Shown piece after piece: positions 33,501 through 47,342 of a stretch of 64,000 bases of DNA. Origin of the DNA: Silene conica. Its lineage: Eukaryota > Streptophyta > Magnoliopsida > Caryophyllales > Caryophyllaceae. The notes under the pieces are model-generated. The model worked only from the letters and a program-made list of their open reading frames with translations. It searched no databases and was not told where the DNA came from. Within the stretch, counting starts at the first letter, position 1; the number at the start of each line of letters is the position of its first letter. A program made the position numbers and the translations under genes. The stretch covers positions 41,682,079 through 41,746,078 of the forward strand of contig CM055313.2 of NCBI GenBank assembly GCA_029255685.2, in the 5' to 3' direction.

Positions 33501-36500
33501 AATATACTTCTTTCTATCTTTTACATACACTCACCCTTTGCTTAATGTGTGATTTGAGCGGCCCGCGAGAGTCCATGGCATAAAGTCTCTATAGTCGATA
33601 GTTTTGCAAGTTTTGACAACTCCATAACTCGTATGCATGATTCTTTCACTTTTTCTTGTTGACCTGGCATTAAATTTGGTTTAGGCTAACATGTAAATTT
33701 CGCTATGAGATTGAAATCGTTCCAATAGTTTAAGATCAAGTCTAATTCTTGCTTGAGGGCAAGCGAGGTTTAGTTTGGGGAATTTATGGTTTTGTGTCAC
33801 ATGCATTGCTCCATTGCATTTTTGTCACACGTTTACTGCATTTCGTCTTGCATTGTTCTTTCCTTAATTTCCCTTACATATACAAGAAAAATCCAAAAAA
33901 ATAGAAAAATTTCAAAAATTTCAAAAAAATGCACGTTTAGTTTTGCATATAGGTCGAGTCGGAACGAGAGTATTTCAATGATGATTTCGCAATTTTCACA
34001 TGTTTATGCCTTTGCCTTGCCTTGTTAACATGTTTTAGTAGTAGAATCATATGCATATCTATGAGTTTTTGTCAAACTATTTATGTTTCTTGAGACTTGA
34101 CTTTTACCTTGGCGATCTACTTTACATTCTGAGTTTTAGAGCTTTATTCATGGTTTCATTCTTAAACCGGCTATCTAGGATGTGAGTAGTACTCCCTTTT
34201 GGATCATGTTACATCAATATGCATAAACATGAACTTGAATTGCTATATACTTGTTTACTATCTTGTTTTGTGAGTCTTGATACGTGCATTTGAGGCCCAT
34301 TTTCTCTTATTTACCCATAAGCCTTACATAGCCAAAATTGCCTTTTTATCCCCCAAAACTACATCCTATATTTAGACTGCCCTACCAAGCTAGTATTTGT
34401 GGTTGATGGAAAGTTTTTGAGGCATTTTGGTTTGTATGACCTTTGAGCAAAAGAGAAAGGAAAGAAAGAAAAAAGGAAAAAGAAAAGAACAGAAAAATTC
34501 AGAAAAGAAAGAAAGAAAGAACGAGAAAATCAAATAAAACCTGCAAGTCAGTCGACCGACCGCCCCACTTGGTCGGCGGACCAACTGACAGAAACAGGAA
34601 GTCCAAATTCGTACAGAAAATCCCTTCCTTTTACATCTTATCACACCCGTACTTCATTCAAAATATTTGGGAGGCTTTTCTTAAAAAATTTGTGAGATTG
34701 TTTCTACAAGATTGCACTTTATTCATGTTGGAAGTCGTGCAACATGTTGTTGGAACTCGGTTTTACTAGCTTGGCTACTAACCCCAATTATCCAAAAACA
34801 TCTTAACCTCCTTTACCTTTTACCTCACATATGCCTCATCACCGCATTGCATGTGTTCAAGGTCGCTTAATGAGTATGTTAATGCATGGTTGTAGAATTC
34901 TTTTTCATGTTAGATTGCAGGCATGTTTCCTTGGTCGAAGTTAGGTGAGTGTCTCTACAATATACTTCTTTCTATCTTTTACATACACTTACCCTTTGCT
35001 TAATGTGTGATTTGAGCGGCCCGCGAGAGTCCATGGTATAAAGTCTCTATAGTCGATAGTTTTGCAAGTTTTGACAACTCCATAACTCGTATGCATGATT
35101 CTTTCACTTTTTCTTGTTGACCTGGCATTAAATTTGGTTTAGGCTAACATGTAAATTTCGCTATGAGATTGAAATCGTTCCAATAGTTTAAGATCAAGTC
35201 TAATTCTTGCTTGAGGGCAAGCGAGGTTTAGTTTGGGGAATTTATGGTTTTGTGTCACATGCATTGCTCCATTGCATTTTTGTCACACGTTTACTGCATT
35301 TCGTCTTGCATTGTTCTTTCCTTAATTTCCCTTACATATACAAGAAAAATCCAAAAAAATAGAAAAATTTCAAAAATTTCAAAAAAATGCACGTTTAGTT
35401 TTGCATATAGGTCGAGTCGGAACGAGAGTATTTCAATGATGATTTCGCAATTTTCACATGTTTATGCCTTTGCCTTGCCTTGTTAACATGTTTTAGTAGT
35501 AGAATCATATGCATATCTATGAGTTTTTGTCAAACTATTTATGTTTCTTGAGACTTGACTTTTACCTTGGCGATCTACTTTACATTCTGAGTTTTAGAGC
35601 TTTATTCATGGTTTCATTCTTAAACCGGCTATCTAGGATGTGAGTAGTACTCCCTTTTGGATCATGTTACATCAATATGCATAAACATGAACTTGAATTG
35701 CTATATACTTGTTTACTATCTTGTTTTGTGAGTCTTGATACGTGCATTTGAGGCCCATTTTCTCTTATTTACCCATAAGCCTTACATAGCCAAAATTGCC
35801 TTTTTATCCCCCAAAACTACATCCTATATTTAGACTGCCCTACCAAGCTAGTATTTGTGGTTGATGGAAAGTTTTTGAGGCATTTTGGTTTGTATGACCT
35901 TTGAGCAAAAGAGAAAGGAAAGAAAGAAAAAAGGAAAAAGAAAAGAACAGAAAAATTCAGAAAAGAAAGAAAGAAAGAACGAGAAAATCAAATAAAACCT
36001 GCAAGTCAGTCGACCGACCGCCCCACTTGGTCGGCGGACCAACTGACAGAAACAGGAAGTCCAAATTCGTACAGAAAATCCCTTCCTTTTACATCTTATC
36101 ACACCCGTATTTCATTCAAAATATTTGGGAGGCTTTTCTTAAAAAATTTGTGAGATTGTTTCTACAAGATTGCACTTTATTCATGTTGGAAGTCGTGCAA
36201 CATGTTGTTGGAACTCGGTTTTACTAGCTTGGCTACTAACCCCAATTATCCAAAAACATCTTAACCTCCTTTACCTTTTACCTCACATATGCCTCATCAC
36301 CGCATTGCATGTGTTCAAGGTCGCTTAATGAGTATGTTAATGCATGGTTGTAGAATTCTTTTTCATGTTAGATTGCAGGCATGTTTCCTGGGTCGAAGTT
36401 AGGTGAGTGTCTTTAGAATATACTTCTTTCTATCATTTACATACACTCACCCTTTGCTTAATGTGTGATTTGAGCGGCCCGCGAGAGTCCATGGCATAAA

Positions 36501-39500
36501 GTCTCTATAGTCGATAGTTTTGCAAGTTTTGACAACTCCATAACTCGTATGCATGATTCTTTCAATTTTTCTTGTTGACCTGGCATTAAATTTGGTTTAG
36601 GCTAACATGTAAATTTCGCTATGAGATTGAAATCGTTCCAATAGTTTAAGATCGAGTCTAATTCTTGCTTGAGGGCAAGCGAGGTATAGTTTGGGGAATT
36701 TATGGTTTTGTGTCACATGCATTGCTCCATTGCATTTTTGTCACACGTTTACTGCATTTCGTCTTGCATTGTTCTTTCTTTAATTTCCCTTACATATACA
36801 AGAAAAATCCAAAAAAATAGAAAAATTTCAAAAATTTCAAAAAAATGCACGTTTAGTTTTGCATATAGGTCGAGTCGGAACGAGAGTATTTCAATGGTGA
36901 TTTCGCAATTTTCACATGTTTATGCCTTTGCCTTGCCTTGTTAACATGTTTTAGTAGTAGAATCATATGCATATCTATGAGTTTTTGTCAAACTATTTGT
37001 GTTTCTTGAGACTTGACTTTTCCCTTGGCGATCTACTTTACATTCTGAGTTTTAGAGCTTTATTCCTGGTTTCATTCTTAAACCGGCTATCTAGGATGTG
37101 AGTAGTACTCCCTTTTGGATCATGTTACATCAATATGCATAAACATGAACTTGAATTGCTATATACTTGTTTACTATCTTGTTTTGTGAGTCTTGATACG
37201 TACATTTGAGGCCCGTTTTCTCTTATTTACCCATAAGCCTTACATAGCCAAAATTGCCTTTTTATCCCCCGAAACTACATCCTATATTTAGACTGCCCTA
37301 CCAAGCTAGTATTTGTGGTTGATGGAAAGATTTTGACGCATTTTGGTTTGTATGACCTTTGAGCAAAAGAGAAAGGAAAGAAAGAAAAAAGGAAAAACAA
37401 AAGAACAGAAAAATTCAGAAAAGAAAGAAAGAAAGAACGAGAAAATCAAATAAAACCTGCAAGTCAGTCGACCGACCGCCCCACTTGGTCGGCGGACCAA
37501 CTGACAGAAACAGGAAGTCTAAATTCGTACAGAAAATCCCTTCCTTTTACATCTTATCACTCCCGTACTTCATTCATAATATTTGGGAGGCTTTTCTTAA
37601 AAAATTTGTGAGATTGTTTCTACAAGATTGCACTTTATTCATGTTGGAAGTCGTGCAACATGTTGTTGGAACTCGGTTTTCCTAGCTTGGCTACTAACCC
37701 CAATTATCCAAAAACATCTTAACCTCTTTTACCTTTTACCTCACATATGCCTCATCACCGCATTGCATGTGTTCAAGGTCGCTTAATGAGTATGTTAATG
37801 CATGGTTGTAGAATTCTTTTTCATGTTAGATTGCAGGCATGTTTCCTTGGTCGAAGTTAGGTGAGTGTCTCTACAATATACTTCTTTCTATCTTTTACAT
37901 ACACTTACCCTTTGCTTAATGTGTGATTTGAGCGGCCCGCGAGAGTCCATGGTATAAAGTCTCTATAGTCGATAGTTTTGCAAGTTTTGACAACTCCATA
38001 ACTCGTATGCATGATTCTTTCACTTTTTCTTGTTGACCTGGCATTAAATTTGGTTTAGGCTAACATGTAAATTTCGCTATGAGATTGAAATCGTTCCAAT
38101 AGTTTAAGATCGAGTCTAATTCTTGCTTGAGGGCAAGCGAGGTTTAGTTTGGGGAATTTATGGTTTTGTGTCACATGCATTGCTCCATTGCATTTTTGTC
38201 ACACGTTTACTGCATTTCGTCTTGCATTGTTCTTTCTTTAATTTCCCTTACATATACAAGAAAAATCCAAAAAAATAGAAAAATATCAAAAATTTCAAAA
38301 AAATGCACGTTTAGTTTTGCATATAGGTCGAGTCGGAACGAGAGTATTTCAATGATGATTTCGCAATTTTCACATGTTTATGCCTTTGCCTTGCCTTGTT
38401 AACATGTTTTAGTAGTAGAATCATATGCATATCTATGAGTTTTTGTCAAACTAGTTGTGTTTCTTGAGACTTGACTTTTACCTTGGCGATCTACTTTACA
38501 TTCTGAGTTTTAGAGCTTTATTCCTGGTTTCATTCTTAAACCGGCTATCTAGGATGTGAGTAGTACTCCCTTTTGGATCATGTTACATCAATATGCATAA
38601 ACATGAACTTGAATTGCTATATACTTGTTTACTATCTTGTTTTGTGAGTCTTGATACGTGAATTTGAGGCCCGTTTTCTCTTATTTACCCATAAGCCTTA
38701 CATAGCCAAAATTGCCTTTTTATCTCTCAAAACTACATCCTATATTTAGACTGCCCTACCAAGCTAGTATTTGTGGTTGATGGAAAGTTTTTGATGCATT
38801 TTGGTTTGTATGACCTTTGAGCAAAAGAGAAAGGAAAGAAAGAAAAAAGGAAAAAGAAAAGAACAGAAAAATTTAGAAAAGAAAGAAAGAAAGAAAGAGA
38901 AAATCAAATAAAACCTGCAAGTCAGTCGACCGACCGCCCCACTTGGTCGGCGGACCAACTGACAGAAACAGGAAGTCCAAATTCGTACAGTAAATCCCTT
39001 CCTTTTACATCTTATCACTCCCGTACTTCATTCATAATATTTGGGAGGCTTTTCTTAAAAAATTTGTGAGATTGTTTCTACAAGATTGCACTTTATTCAT
39101 GTTGGAAGTCGTGCAACATGTTGTTGGAACTCGGTTTTACTAGCTTGGCTACTAACCCCAATTATCCAAAAACATCTTAACCTCTTTAACCTTTTACCTC
39201 ACATATGCCTCATCACCGCATTGCATGTGTTCAAGGTCGCTTAATGAGTATGTTAATGCATGGTTGTAGAATTCTTTTTCATGTTAGATTGCAGGCATGT
39301 TTCCTGGGTCGAAGTTAGGTGAGTGTCTTTACAATATACTTCTTTCTATCTTTTACATACACTCACCCTTTGCTTAATGTGTGATTTGAGCGGCCCGCGA
39401 GAGTCCATGGTATAAAGTCTCTATAGTCGATAGTTTTGCAAGTTTTGACAACTCCATAACTCGTATGCATGATTCTTTCACTTTTTCTTGTTGACCTGGC

Positions 39501-42500
39501 ATTAAATTTGGTTTAGGCTAACATGTAAATTTCGCTATGAGATTGAAATCGTTCCAATAGTTTAAGATCGAGTCTAATTCTTGCTTGAGGGCAAGCGAGG
39601 TTTAGTTTGGGGAATTTATGGTTTTGTGTCACATGCATTGCTCCATTGCATTTTTGTCACACGTTTACTGCATTTCGTCTTGCATTGTTCTTTCTTTAAT
39701 TTCCCTTACATATACAAGAAAAATCCAAAAAAATAGAAAAATTTCAAAAATTTCAAAAAAATGCACGTTTAGTTTTGCATATAGGTCGAGTCGGAACGAG
39801 AGTATTTCAATGATGATTTCGCAATTTTCACATGTTTATGCCTTTGACTTGCCTTGTTAACATGTTTTAGTAGTAGAATCATATGCATATCTATGAGTTT
39901 TTGTCAAACTATTTGTGTTTCTTGAGACTTGACTTTCACCTTGGTGATCTACTTTACATTCTGAGTTTTAGAGCTTTATTCCTGGTTTCATTCTTAAACC
40001 GGCTATCTAGGATGTGAGTAGTACTCTCTTTTGGATCATGTTACATCAATATGCATAAACATGAACTTGAATTGCTATATACTTGTGTACTGTCTTGTTT
40101 TGTGAGTCTTGATACGTGCATTTGAGGCCCCTTTTCTCTTATTTACCCATAAGCCTTACATAGCCAAAATTGCCTTTTTATCCCCCAAAACTACATCATA
40201 TATTTAGACTGCCCTACCAAGCTAGTATTTGTGGTTGATGGAAATTTTTTGAGGCATTTTGGTTTGTATGACCTTTGAGCAAAAGAGAAAGGAAAGAAAG
40301 AAAAAAGGAAAAAGAAAAGAACAGAAAAATTTAGAAAAGAAAGAAAGAAAGAACGAGAAAATCAAATAAAACCTGCAAGTCAGTCGATCGACCGCCCCAC
40401 TTGGTCGGCGGACCAACTGACAGAAACAGGAAGTCTAAATTCGTATAGAAAATCCCTTCCTTTTACATCTTATCACTCCCGTACTTCATTCAAAATATTT
40501 GGGAGGCTTTTCTTAAAAAATTTGTGAGATTGTTTCTACAAGATTGCACTTTATTCATGTTGGAAGTCGTGCAACATGTTGTTGGAACTCGGTTTTACTA
40601 GCTTGGCTACTAACCCCAATTATCCAAAAACATCTTAACCTCTTTTACCTTTTACCTCACATATCCCTCATCACCGCATTACATGTGTTCAAGGTCGCTT
40701 AATGAGTATGTTAATGCATGGTTGTAGAATTCTTTTTCATGTTAGATTGCAGGCATGTTTCCTGGGTCGAATTTAGGTGAGTGTCTTTACAATATACTTC
40801 TTTCTATCTTTTACATACACTCACCCTTTGCTTAATATGTGATTTGAGCGGCCCGCGAGAGTCCATGGTATAAAGTCTCTATAGTCGATAGTTTTGCAAG
40901 TTTTGACAACTCCATAACTCGTATGCATGATTCTTTCACTTTTTCTTGTTGACCTGGCATTAAATTTGGTTTAGGCTAACATGTAAATTTCGCTATGAGA
41001 TTGAAATCGTTCCAATAGTTTAAGATCGAGTCTAATTCTTGCTTGAGGGCAAGCGAGGTTTAGTTTGGGGAATTTATGGTTTTGTGTCACATGCATTGCT
41101 CCATTGCATTTTTGTCACACGTTTACTGCATTTCGTCTTGCATTGTTCTTTCTTTAATTTCCCTTACATATACAAGAAAAATCCAAAAAAATAGAAAAAT
41201 ATCAAAAATTTCAAAAAAATGCACGTTTAGTTTTGCATATAGGTCGAGTCGGAACGAGAGTATTTCAATGATGATTTCGCAATTTTCACATGTTTATGCC
41301 TTTGCCTTGCCTTGTTAACATGTTTTAGTAGTAGAATCATATGCATATCTATGAGTTTTTGTCAAACTAGTTGTGTTTCTTGAGACTTGACTTTTACCTT
41401 GGCGATCTACTTTACATTCTGAGTTTTAGAGCTTTATTCCTGGTTTCATTCTTAAACCGGCTATCTAGGATGTGAGTAGTACTCCCTTTTGGATCATCTT
41501 ACATCAATATGCATAAACATGAACTTGAATTGCTATATACTTGTTTACTATCTTGTTTTGTGAGTCTTGATACGTGCATTTGAGGCCCGTTTTCTCTTAT
41601 TTACCCATAAGCCTTACATAGCCAAAATTGCCTTTTTATCCCTCAAAACTACATCCTATATTTATACTGCCCTACCAAGCTAGTATTTGTGGTTGATGGA
41701 AAGTTTTTGATGCATTTTGGTTTGTATGACCTTTGAGCAAAAGAGAAAGGAAAGAAAGAAAAAAGGAAAAAGAAAAGAACAGAAAAATTTAGAAAAGAAA
41801 GAAAGAAAGAAAGAGAAAATCAAATAAAACCTGCAAGTCAGTCGACCGACCGCCCCACTTGGTCGGCGGACCAATTGACAGAAACAGGAAGTCCAAATTC
41901 GTACAGAAAATCCCTTCCTTTTACATCTTATCACTCCCGTACTTCATTCATAATATTTGGGAGGCTTTTCTTAAAAAATTTGTGAGATTGTTTCTACAAG
42001 ATTGCACTTTATTCATGTTGGAAGTCGTGCAACATGTTGTTGGAACTCGGTTTTACTAGCTTGGCTACTAACCCCAATTATCCAAAAACATCTTAACCTC
42101 TTTTACCTTTTACCTCACATATGCCTCATCACCGCATTGCATGTGTTCAAGGTCGCTTAATGAGTATGTTAATGCATGGTTGTAGAATTCTTTTTCATGT
42201 TAGATTGCAGGCATGTTTCCTGGGTCGAAGTTAGGTGAGTGTCTTTACAATATACTTCTTTCTATCTTTTACATACACTCACCCTTTGCTTAATGTGTGA
42301 TTTGAGCGGCCCGCGAGAGTCCATGGTATAAAGTCTCTATAGTCGATAGTTTTGCAAGTTTTGACAACTCCATAACTCGTATGCATGATTCTTTCACTTT
42401 TTCTAGTTGACCTGGCATTAAATTTGGTTTAGGCTAACATGCAAATTTCGCTATGAGATTGAAATCGTTCCAATAGTTTAAGATCGAGTCTAATTCTTGC

Positions 42501-43870
42501 TTGAGGGCAAGCGAGGTTTAGTTTGGGGAATTTATGGTTTTGTGTCACATGCATTGCTCCATTGCATTTTTGTCACACGTTTACTGCATTTCGTCTTGCA
42601 TTGTTCTTTCTTTAATTTCCCTTACATATACAAGAAAAATCCAAAAAAATAGAAAAATTTCAAAAATTTCAAAAAAATGCACGTTTAGTTTTGCATATAG
42701 GTCGAGTCGGAACGAGAGTATTTCAATGATGATTTCGCAATTTTCACATGTTTATGCCTTTGCCTTGCCTTGTTAACATGTTTTAGTAGTAGAATCATAT
42801 GCATATCTATGAGTTTTTGTCAAACTATTTGTGTTTCTTGAGACTTGACTTTCACCTTGGTGATCTACTTTACATTCTGAGTTTTAGAGCTTTATTCCTG
42901 GTTTCATTCTTAAACCGGCTATCTAGGATGTGAGTAGTACTCTCTTTTGGATCATGTTACATCAATATGCATAAACATGAACTTGAATTGCTATATACTT
43001 GTGTACTGTCTTGTTTTGTGAGTCTTGATACGTGCATTTGAGGCCCCTTTTCTCTTATTTACCCATAAGCCTTACATAGCCAAAATTGCCTTTTTATCCC
43101 CCAAAACTAAATCCTATATTTAGACTGCCCTACCAAGCTAGTATTTGTGGTTGATGGAAAGTTTTTGAGGCATTTTGGTTTGTATGATCTTTGAGCCAAA
43201 GAGAAAGGAAAGAAAGAAAAAAGGAAAAAGAAAAGAACAGAAAAATTCAGAAAAGAAAGAAAGAAAGAACGAGAAAATCAAATAAAACCTGCAAGTCAGT
43301 CGACCGACCGCCCCACATGGTCGGCGGACCAACTGACAGAAACAGGAAGTCCAAATTCGTACAGAAAATCCCTTCCTTTTACATCTTATCACTCCCGTAC
43401 TTCATTCAAAATATTTGGGAGGCTTTTCTTAATAAATTTGTGAGATTGTTTCTACAAGATTGCACTTTATTCATGTTGGAAGTCGTGCAACATGTTGTTG
43501 GAACTCGATTTTACTAGCTTGGCTACTAACCCCAATTATCCAAAAACATCTTAACCTCTTTTACCTTTTACCTCACAAATCCCTCATCACCTCAGTGCAT
43601 GTGTTCAAGGTCGCTTAATGAGTATGTTAATGCATGGTTGTAGAATTCTTTTTCATGTTAGATTGCAGGCATGTTTCCACGGGTCGAAGTTAGGTGAGTG
43701 TCTTTACAATATACTTCTTTCTATCTTTTACATACACTCACCCTTTGTTTAATGTATGATTTGAGCGGCCCGCGAGAGTCCATGGTATAAAGTCTCTATA
43801 GTCGATAGTTTTGCAAGTTTTGACAACTCCATAACTCGTATGCATGATTCTTTCACTTTTTCTTGTTGAC
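30537..43870 (+). repeat. Array of 1458-bp tandem units (nine full copies plus a partial)
   Basis: Units start with GATTGCAGGCATG at 30537, 31997, 33455, 34913, 36371, 37829, 39287, 40745, 42203 and 43661 (partial). The first unit is 1460 bp and every later full unit is exactly 1458 bp. Each has a purine-rich tract, a palindromic module (AGTCGACCGACC, 9 bp, GGTCGGCGGACC), a TGATACGTG word like the element C LTR start, and A-rich runs. Short reading frames recur on both strands because the DNA repeats; there is no sign of coding selection. Confidence 0.97.
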
Positions 43871-45037
43871 TTTCGTATTGTTATGCTCTTTTTCAGAATT
43901 ATGCAGAAAAGAGGTGATTTTAGACCAAATTGCTACCCTCGGTATTTTTACATAACCAAGGAACGAGGAGAAAACAACCCAAAGGGCGAACGAAGGACCA
44001 AAGGATCAATTTGAGGCGAATTCAAGGCTGACACACAGGAAAACCGGTCGACCGACCAACTACCCTGGTCGGTCGACCAAGTACCTGTTATCTCAAACCC
44101 AGAATTCAACTTATGGAAACAGAATTCCATTGGGCCCGATAATCGGTCGACCGACCGCATCACCTAGTCGGTCGACCAAGGCGCAGTTCCAGAATTCTCC
44201 GCAAAGCCCACTCACAGATTAGGTTATTGAAAAACGCTTTTGTAATATCTATTTAAGAGAGACCTCGGGATTAGGGCTAAGTATCTGATTATCTAATAAT
44301 CAGTAGTCATTTAGTCTTTTAGCAATCTTTTTATCTGTAATCACAATAATTACTGTTCTTTAAGTTTTTAAGTTTTATTTCATTGTTCAAACTTTCATCC
44401 CACGGAAATCAATAAGGTCTTTCTTCTGCCCTAATCCCTAATCGCGGTAATTCCTCTTTGAATTTCAGTTTCTTAATCATTATCATTGTAGAATTGCTAG
44501 AATCCGGTTTAGTATAGAATTCCGAAACCTTGATTCATTATCGCATGTTTATGATATCTTTAGTTATGAATCTTAGTTGCTTAATCGTTATTATCGTTAT
44601 TACTGTAGTTATGAGTAGCTAATTTCATATGTTAGTATGTAGGGAGACGTAATACCTCGTAATTATTTTATTATAATAGTTAATAATTATATGACGAGTG
44701 AGAATTTTTGCACATTCATACTCGATAAGTAATTATCGAATAAGTGTTGTTATAGTTTGGGATTCGGGTTTTGACTTTACGTGTTATCGTATGATATTAT
44801 TTGTTATTGTAAGTGTACGCGTGTATATCGGGTTGGGTTTTGGTTTGAATTATTTAACGTAAGTTATGTTAGTATATGGGTCAAGTTACCGTGCTATCCT
44901 ACCCGACCCAATTTCCCATAAACCCTACCCGTCAAAACCACGAACCACGCCCCCATTTCAACCCTAAACCTATTTTATCTTATTTCCACATCTCACCTTC
45001 CCGCAAAAGAAAAATGGACGGCAGCCTTCATTACGCG

Positions 45038-45070
45038 TGAGAGAGAGAGAGAGAGATAGAGAGAGAGAGG
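45038..45070. repeat. (GA)n microsatellite
   Basis: GA repeat with one interruption, in solo LTR G, followed by a GGCGGC-rich segment. Confidence 0.9.
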
Positions 45071-46061
45071 CGGCGACGGCGGTGGTCCATGGTGTTTGTC
45101 GTGACTGTTCGAACCGAATCCAACACGAGTGTGGGTGAGTTCCTTCGCTTTCCGTTCTCGTTTTTGTCTTTTCGTGGTTAGGGTGTCATGGTGGTCATGG
45201 GTTAGATACGTGGGTGAGGGTCTGGGTGTTGGTGGTAGTCATGGTGGTCGGAGTTGTGGTTGGCGTCGGGTTAATGGGGTTAGGTCGTATACGTATATGG
45301 TGTTTGTATGGAACCAGCAGTTGTGATCTCCGTCTGACACGCCGGCGGTGTTCGACGGCCGCTGGATGTCGATGGTGGGACACCTTAAGGAGAGTGAGGG
45401 AGTTGTGGTGGTTGCCGGTGGTGGAGATGTGGTAGTAAGGGGTGGGGTTCGGTTGGTTTCCGCGGGGGGTCGGGGATGTCGAGTAGGGTTAGTGACTTAG
45501 TGTTACCTACGTATAGGTGTACTTCGTATTATTTTATCATTATTATTTTATTATTATTATGGTAATGGCATTACTATTACTATTAATATTATTATTAATA
45601 TTTTTTATTTTATAGTTATTATAATTAGTATTCTTATTATTATTATCGTTTAGATGTAGTAGTAGTAAGTCGGTAATGTATTAATTATTCTAGTTGAAGG
45701 TTTTTTTTTATGAGTCGGGAAATTTGTTTTAAAGAAAGTTTCTATTTCGGGAAAGTTTCCATTTGGGAAACTTTCCACTTTTAGAAGGTTGCTATTTATA
45801 GTAAGTGGACTTGTGTTATGGGGTTTAGGGGAGATTATTGATCGTTACGTAATATATGTTTAGGTGACGACTTCTGCGTGGAACAATTCGAGCTGCTGAA
45901 TGGTTGTCATTTCTGTTCCGCAAGTTGAGGTAGGGGAATACCGTATGCCTGATGATGAGTTATTTAACCGTTGATAACAATGTTCACATTATTATTGAAT
46001 GAATGATATATTGCTTTATTTTATGTTATTTTCTGTGATACGATACAATGTGACGAATAAT

Positions 46062-46207
46062 GGGTCTTGTGATCGGTGCGGAGTTAATGGGCCTTGTGAT
46101 CGGTGCGGAGTTAATGGGCCTTGTGATCGGTGCGGAGTTAATGGGCCTTGTGATCGGTGCGGAGTTAATGGGTCTTGTGATTGGTGTGGAGCAATGGGTC
46201 TTGTGAT
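46062..46207. repeat. Minisatellite in solo LTR G
   Basis: Five to six copies of a 27-bp unit with core TTGTGATCGGTGCGGAGTTA, positioned as in LTRs D and A. Confidence 0.93.
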
Positions 46208-47337
46208 TCGGAGTGGAGATGTTTGACTTTCTATTTATAGTAATGTTTGGTTGTTTACTTTTTCCTCTACTCAACCTCGTGGTTGACCCTGTGTATTCGT
46301 GTGACACCTGTGATGATCCGTGATGGGGAGCAGTTTTGACAGGAGAGATGGTGCTGTGGGAGCATGGGATGACATGAGCACTTGGATGGACCGACTTAGA
46401 TGTAGATCACATAATTTGTAGTTATCAGTTGTACTTTAATTCCGCTGAGTAGTATTTGTAACATCAAACTTTAAATTTTATCAGTTTTTATATAAAGTAC
46501 TTTGGTTTGATTTACTTTGTTATTCACTACCTCGGATATTCCGAGATGGTAACAGCTTAATTTACTAAGGATGTCTTGCTAAAGGCTCCTTAATAAATCG
46601 GGGTGTTATAGGAGTAATTTGCGAAGATGGTATAAAAACAGTTTCGACCTGTAGCAGACTTGGGTCGACCGCCCGGCTAAACTGGTCGGTCGACTGAAGT
46701 AGTTGGTTGGCCGACTGGGTTAGCTGGTCGGTCGACTGACCTCGCGCATGTTTTCAGTTCGTTTTGTTTCGTTAATTATAATACCCTATAATGAGACTGA
46801 AAGGAGACTTATAGGATGTTAGTGATGACTTACCCAAGGTTGAAAGATACGGGAAGGGCATTGGTTAACGCTTTAAGACGATGGCTAGGTTACTTAAGAC
46901 TGAAAGATATGTGACCTAGAATTTAGGAATCACCTTTATTGTTGACACCCAATATTTGTGAGACCTAGGAACTAATAGCATAGGCCGAAAGGAGCTATTA
47001 GGTATCATAGACCGAGTGGATATGTTACACCCCTTACGCGGCTGCAATATATGTTGACTTAGAATTTATACCATCATAGTTCTTTATTACCCGAACATCC
47101 TAGCATTCTTTTTATCATAAGTTTTATCTTATTCTTATTTCTTGTTTTATTCCTGTCTTTATTTTATTTAGACCTAGTGAGAAACAAACAAACAAACCCC
47201 AATTTGTTACCCTAAAACATTGTCTTAGAACAATAAACATTCCCCACCTCCTTGTGATTCGACCCTGACTTTCGCTATCTATAGTTAAAGCTAGGAATTA
47301 TAAATCTTATCTTTGATACCCACAACGACGGGTATCA

Positions 47338-47342
47338 GTACA
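47338..47342. other. Right target-site duplication of element C
   Basis: GTACA, identical to 7897-7901. Confidence 0.95.

Larger units (their letters stand above)
44648..46610 (+). mobile_element. Solo LTR G (gypsy, same group as A and D)
   Basis: 1963 bp, CGTAATACCTCG to GGGTGTTATA. Both ends differ from TG...CA by single C/T-type changes. Flanks GGAGA (44643-44647) and GGAGT (46611-46615) fit a 5-bp duplication, and the undisturbed 5' LTR of element C reads GGAAGTAATTT at this site. It contains a GA microsatellite, a minisatellite, the palindrome CTCGGATATTCCGAG (46531-46545) and the closing hairpin. No internal region. Confidence 0.92.
7902..47337 (+). mobile_element. Element C: 39.4 kb non-autonomous Athila-like retrotransposon with nested insertions
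   Basis: Bounded by LTRs (TGATACG...GGGTATCA) and a perfect 5-bp duplication, GTACA. Internal order: LTR, tRNA-Asp-like primer site, hairpin, gag, protease, a noncoding stretch, an array of 1458-bp units, LTR. There is no reverse transcriptase, RNase H or integrase of its own; the only such genes inside it belong to copia insertion E. Removing copia E with solo LTR F (about 10.7 kb), CACTA-1 (5.46 kb) and solo LTR G (1.96 kb) leaves roughly 21 kb. The gag sequence and leader are close to those of element H, so mobilisation in trans by an H-like partner is plausible (inference). Confidence 0.9.
43871..47337 (+). mobile_element. Element C 3' LTR, first ~97 bp missing, split by solo LTR G
   Basis: Aligns with the 5' LTR from about 8000 to its end and ends GGGTATCA at 47337. 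The first 97 bases, the polypurine tract and the end of the last array unit are deleted: the sequence jumps from unit (TTCTTGTTGAC) to LTR (TTTCGTATTG) at 43870/43871. Palindromic modules near 44044-44180 and 46663-46740 are retained. Confidence 0.92.

Noticed and set aside
32328-42776. Eight near-identical 80-residue reading frames at 1458-bp intervals (and lysine-rich and serine/phenylalanine-rich frames beside them)
   Set aside because: They repeat because the DNA is tandemly repeated. Frames are open on both strands over the same bases, several copies are truncated, and no domain is recognisable.
30537-43870. CRISPR-like or centromeric satellite array
   Set aside because: Units are 1.46 kb without short repeats and unique spacers, and the array is bounded by element C gag-pro and LTR, so it belongs to the retrotransposon.
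46026-46307. Repetitive cysteine/glycine and proline-rich frames
   Set aside because: Translation of the solo LTR G minisatellite in two frames.
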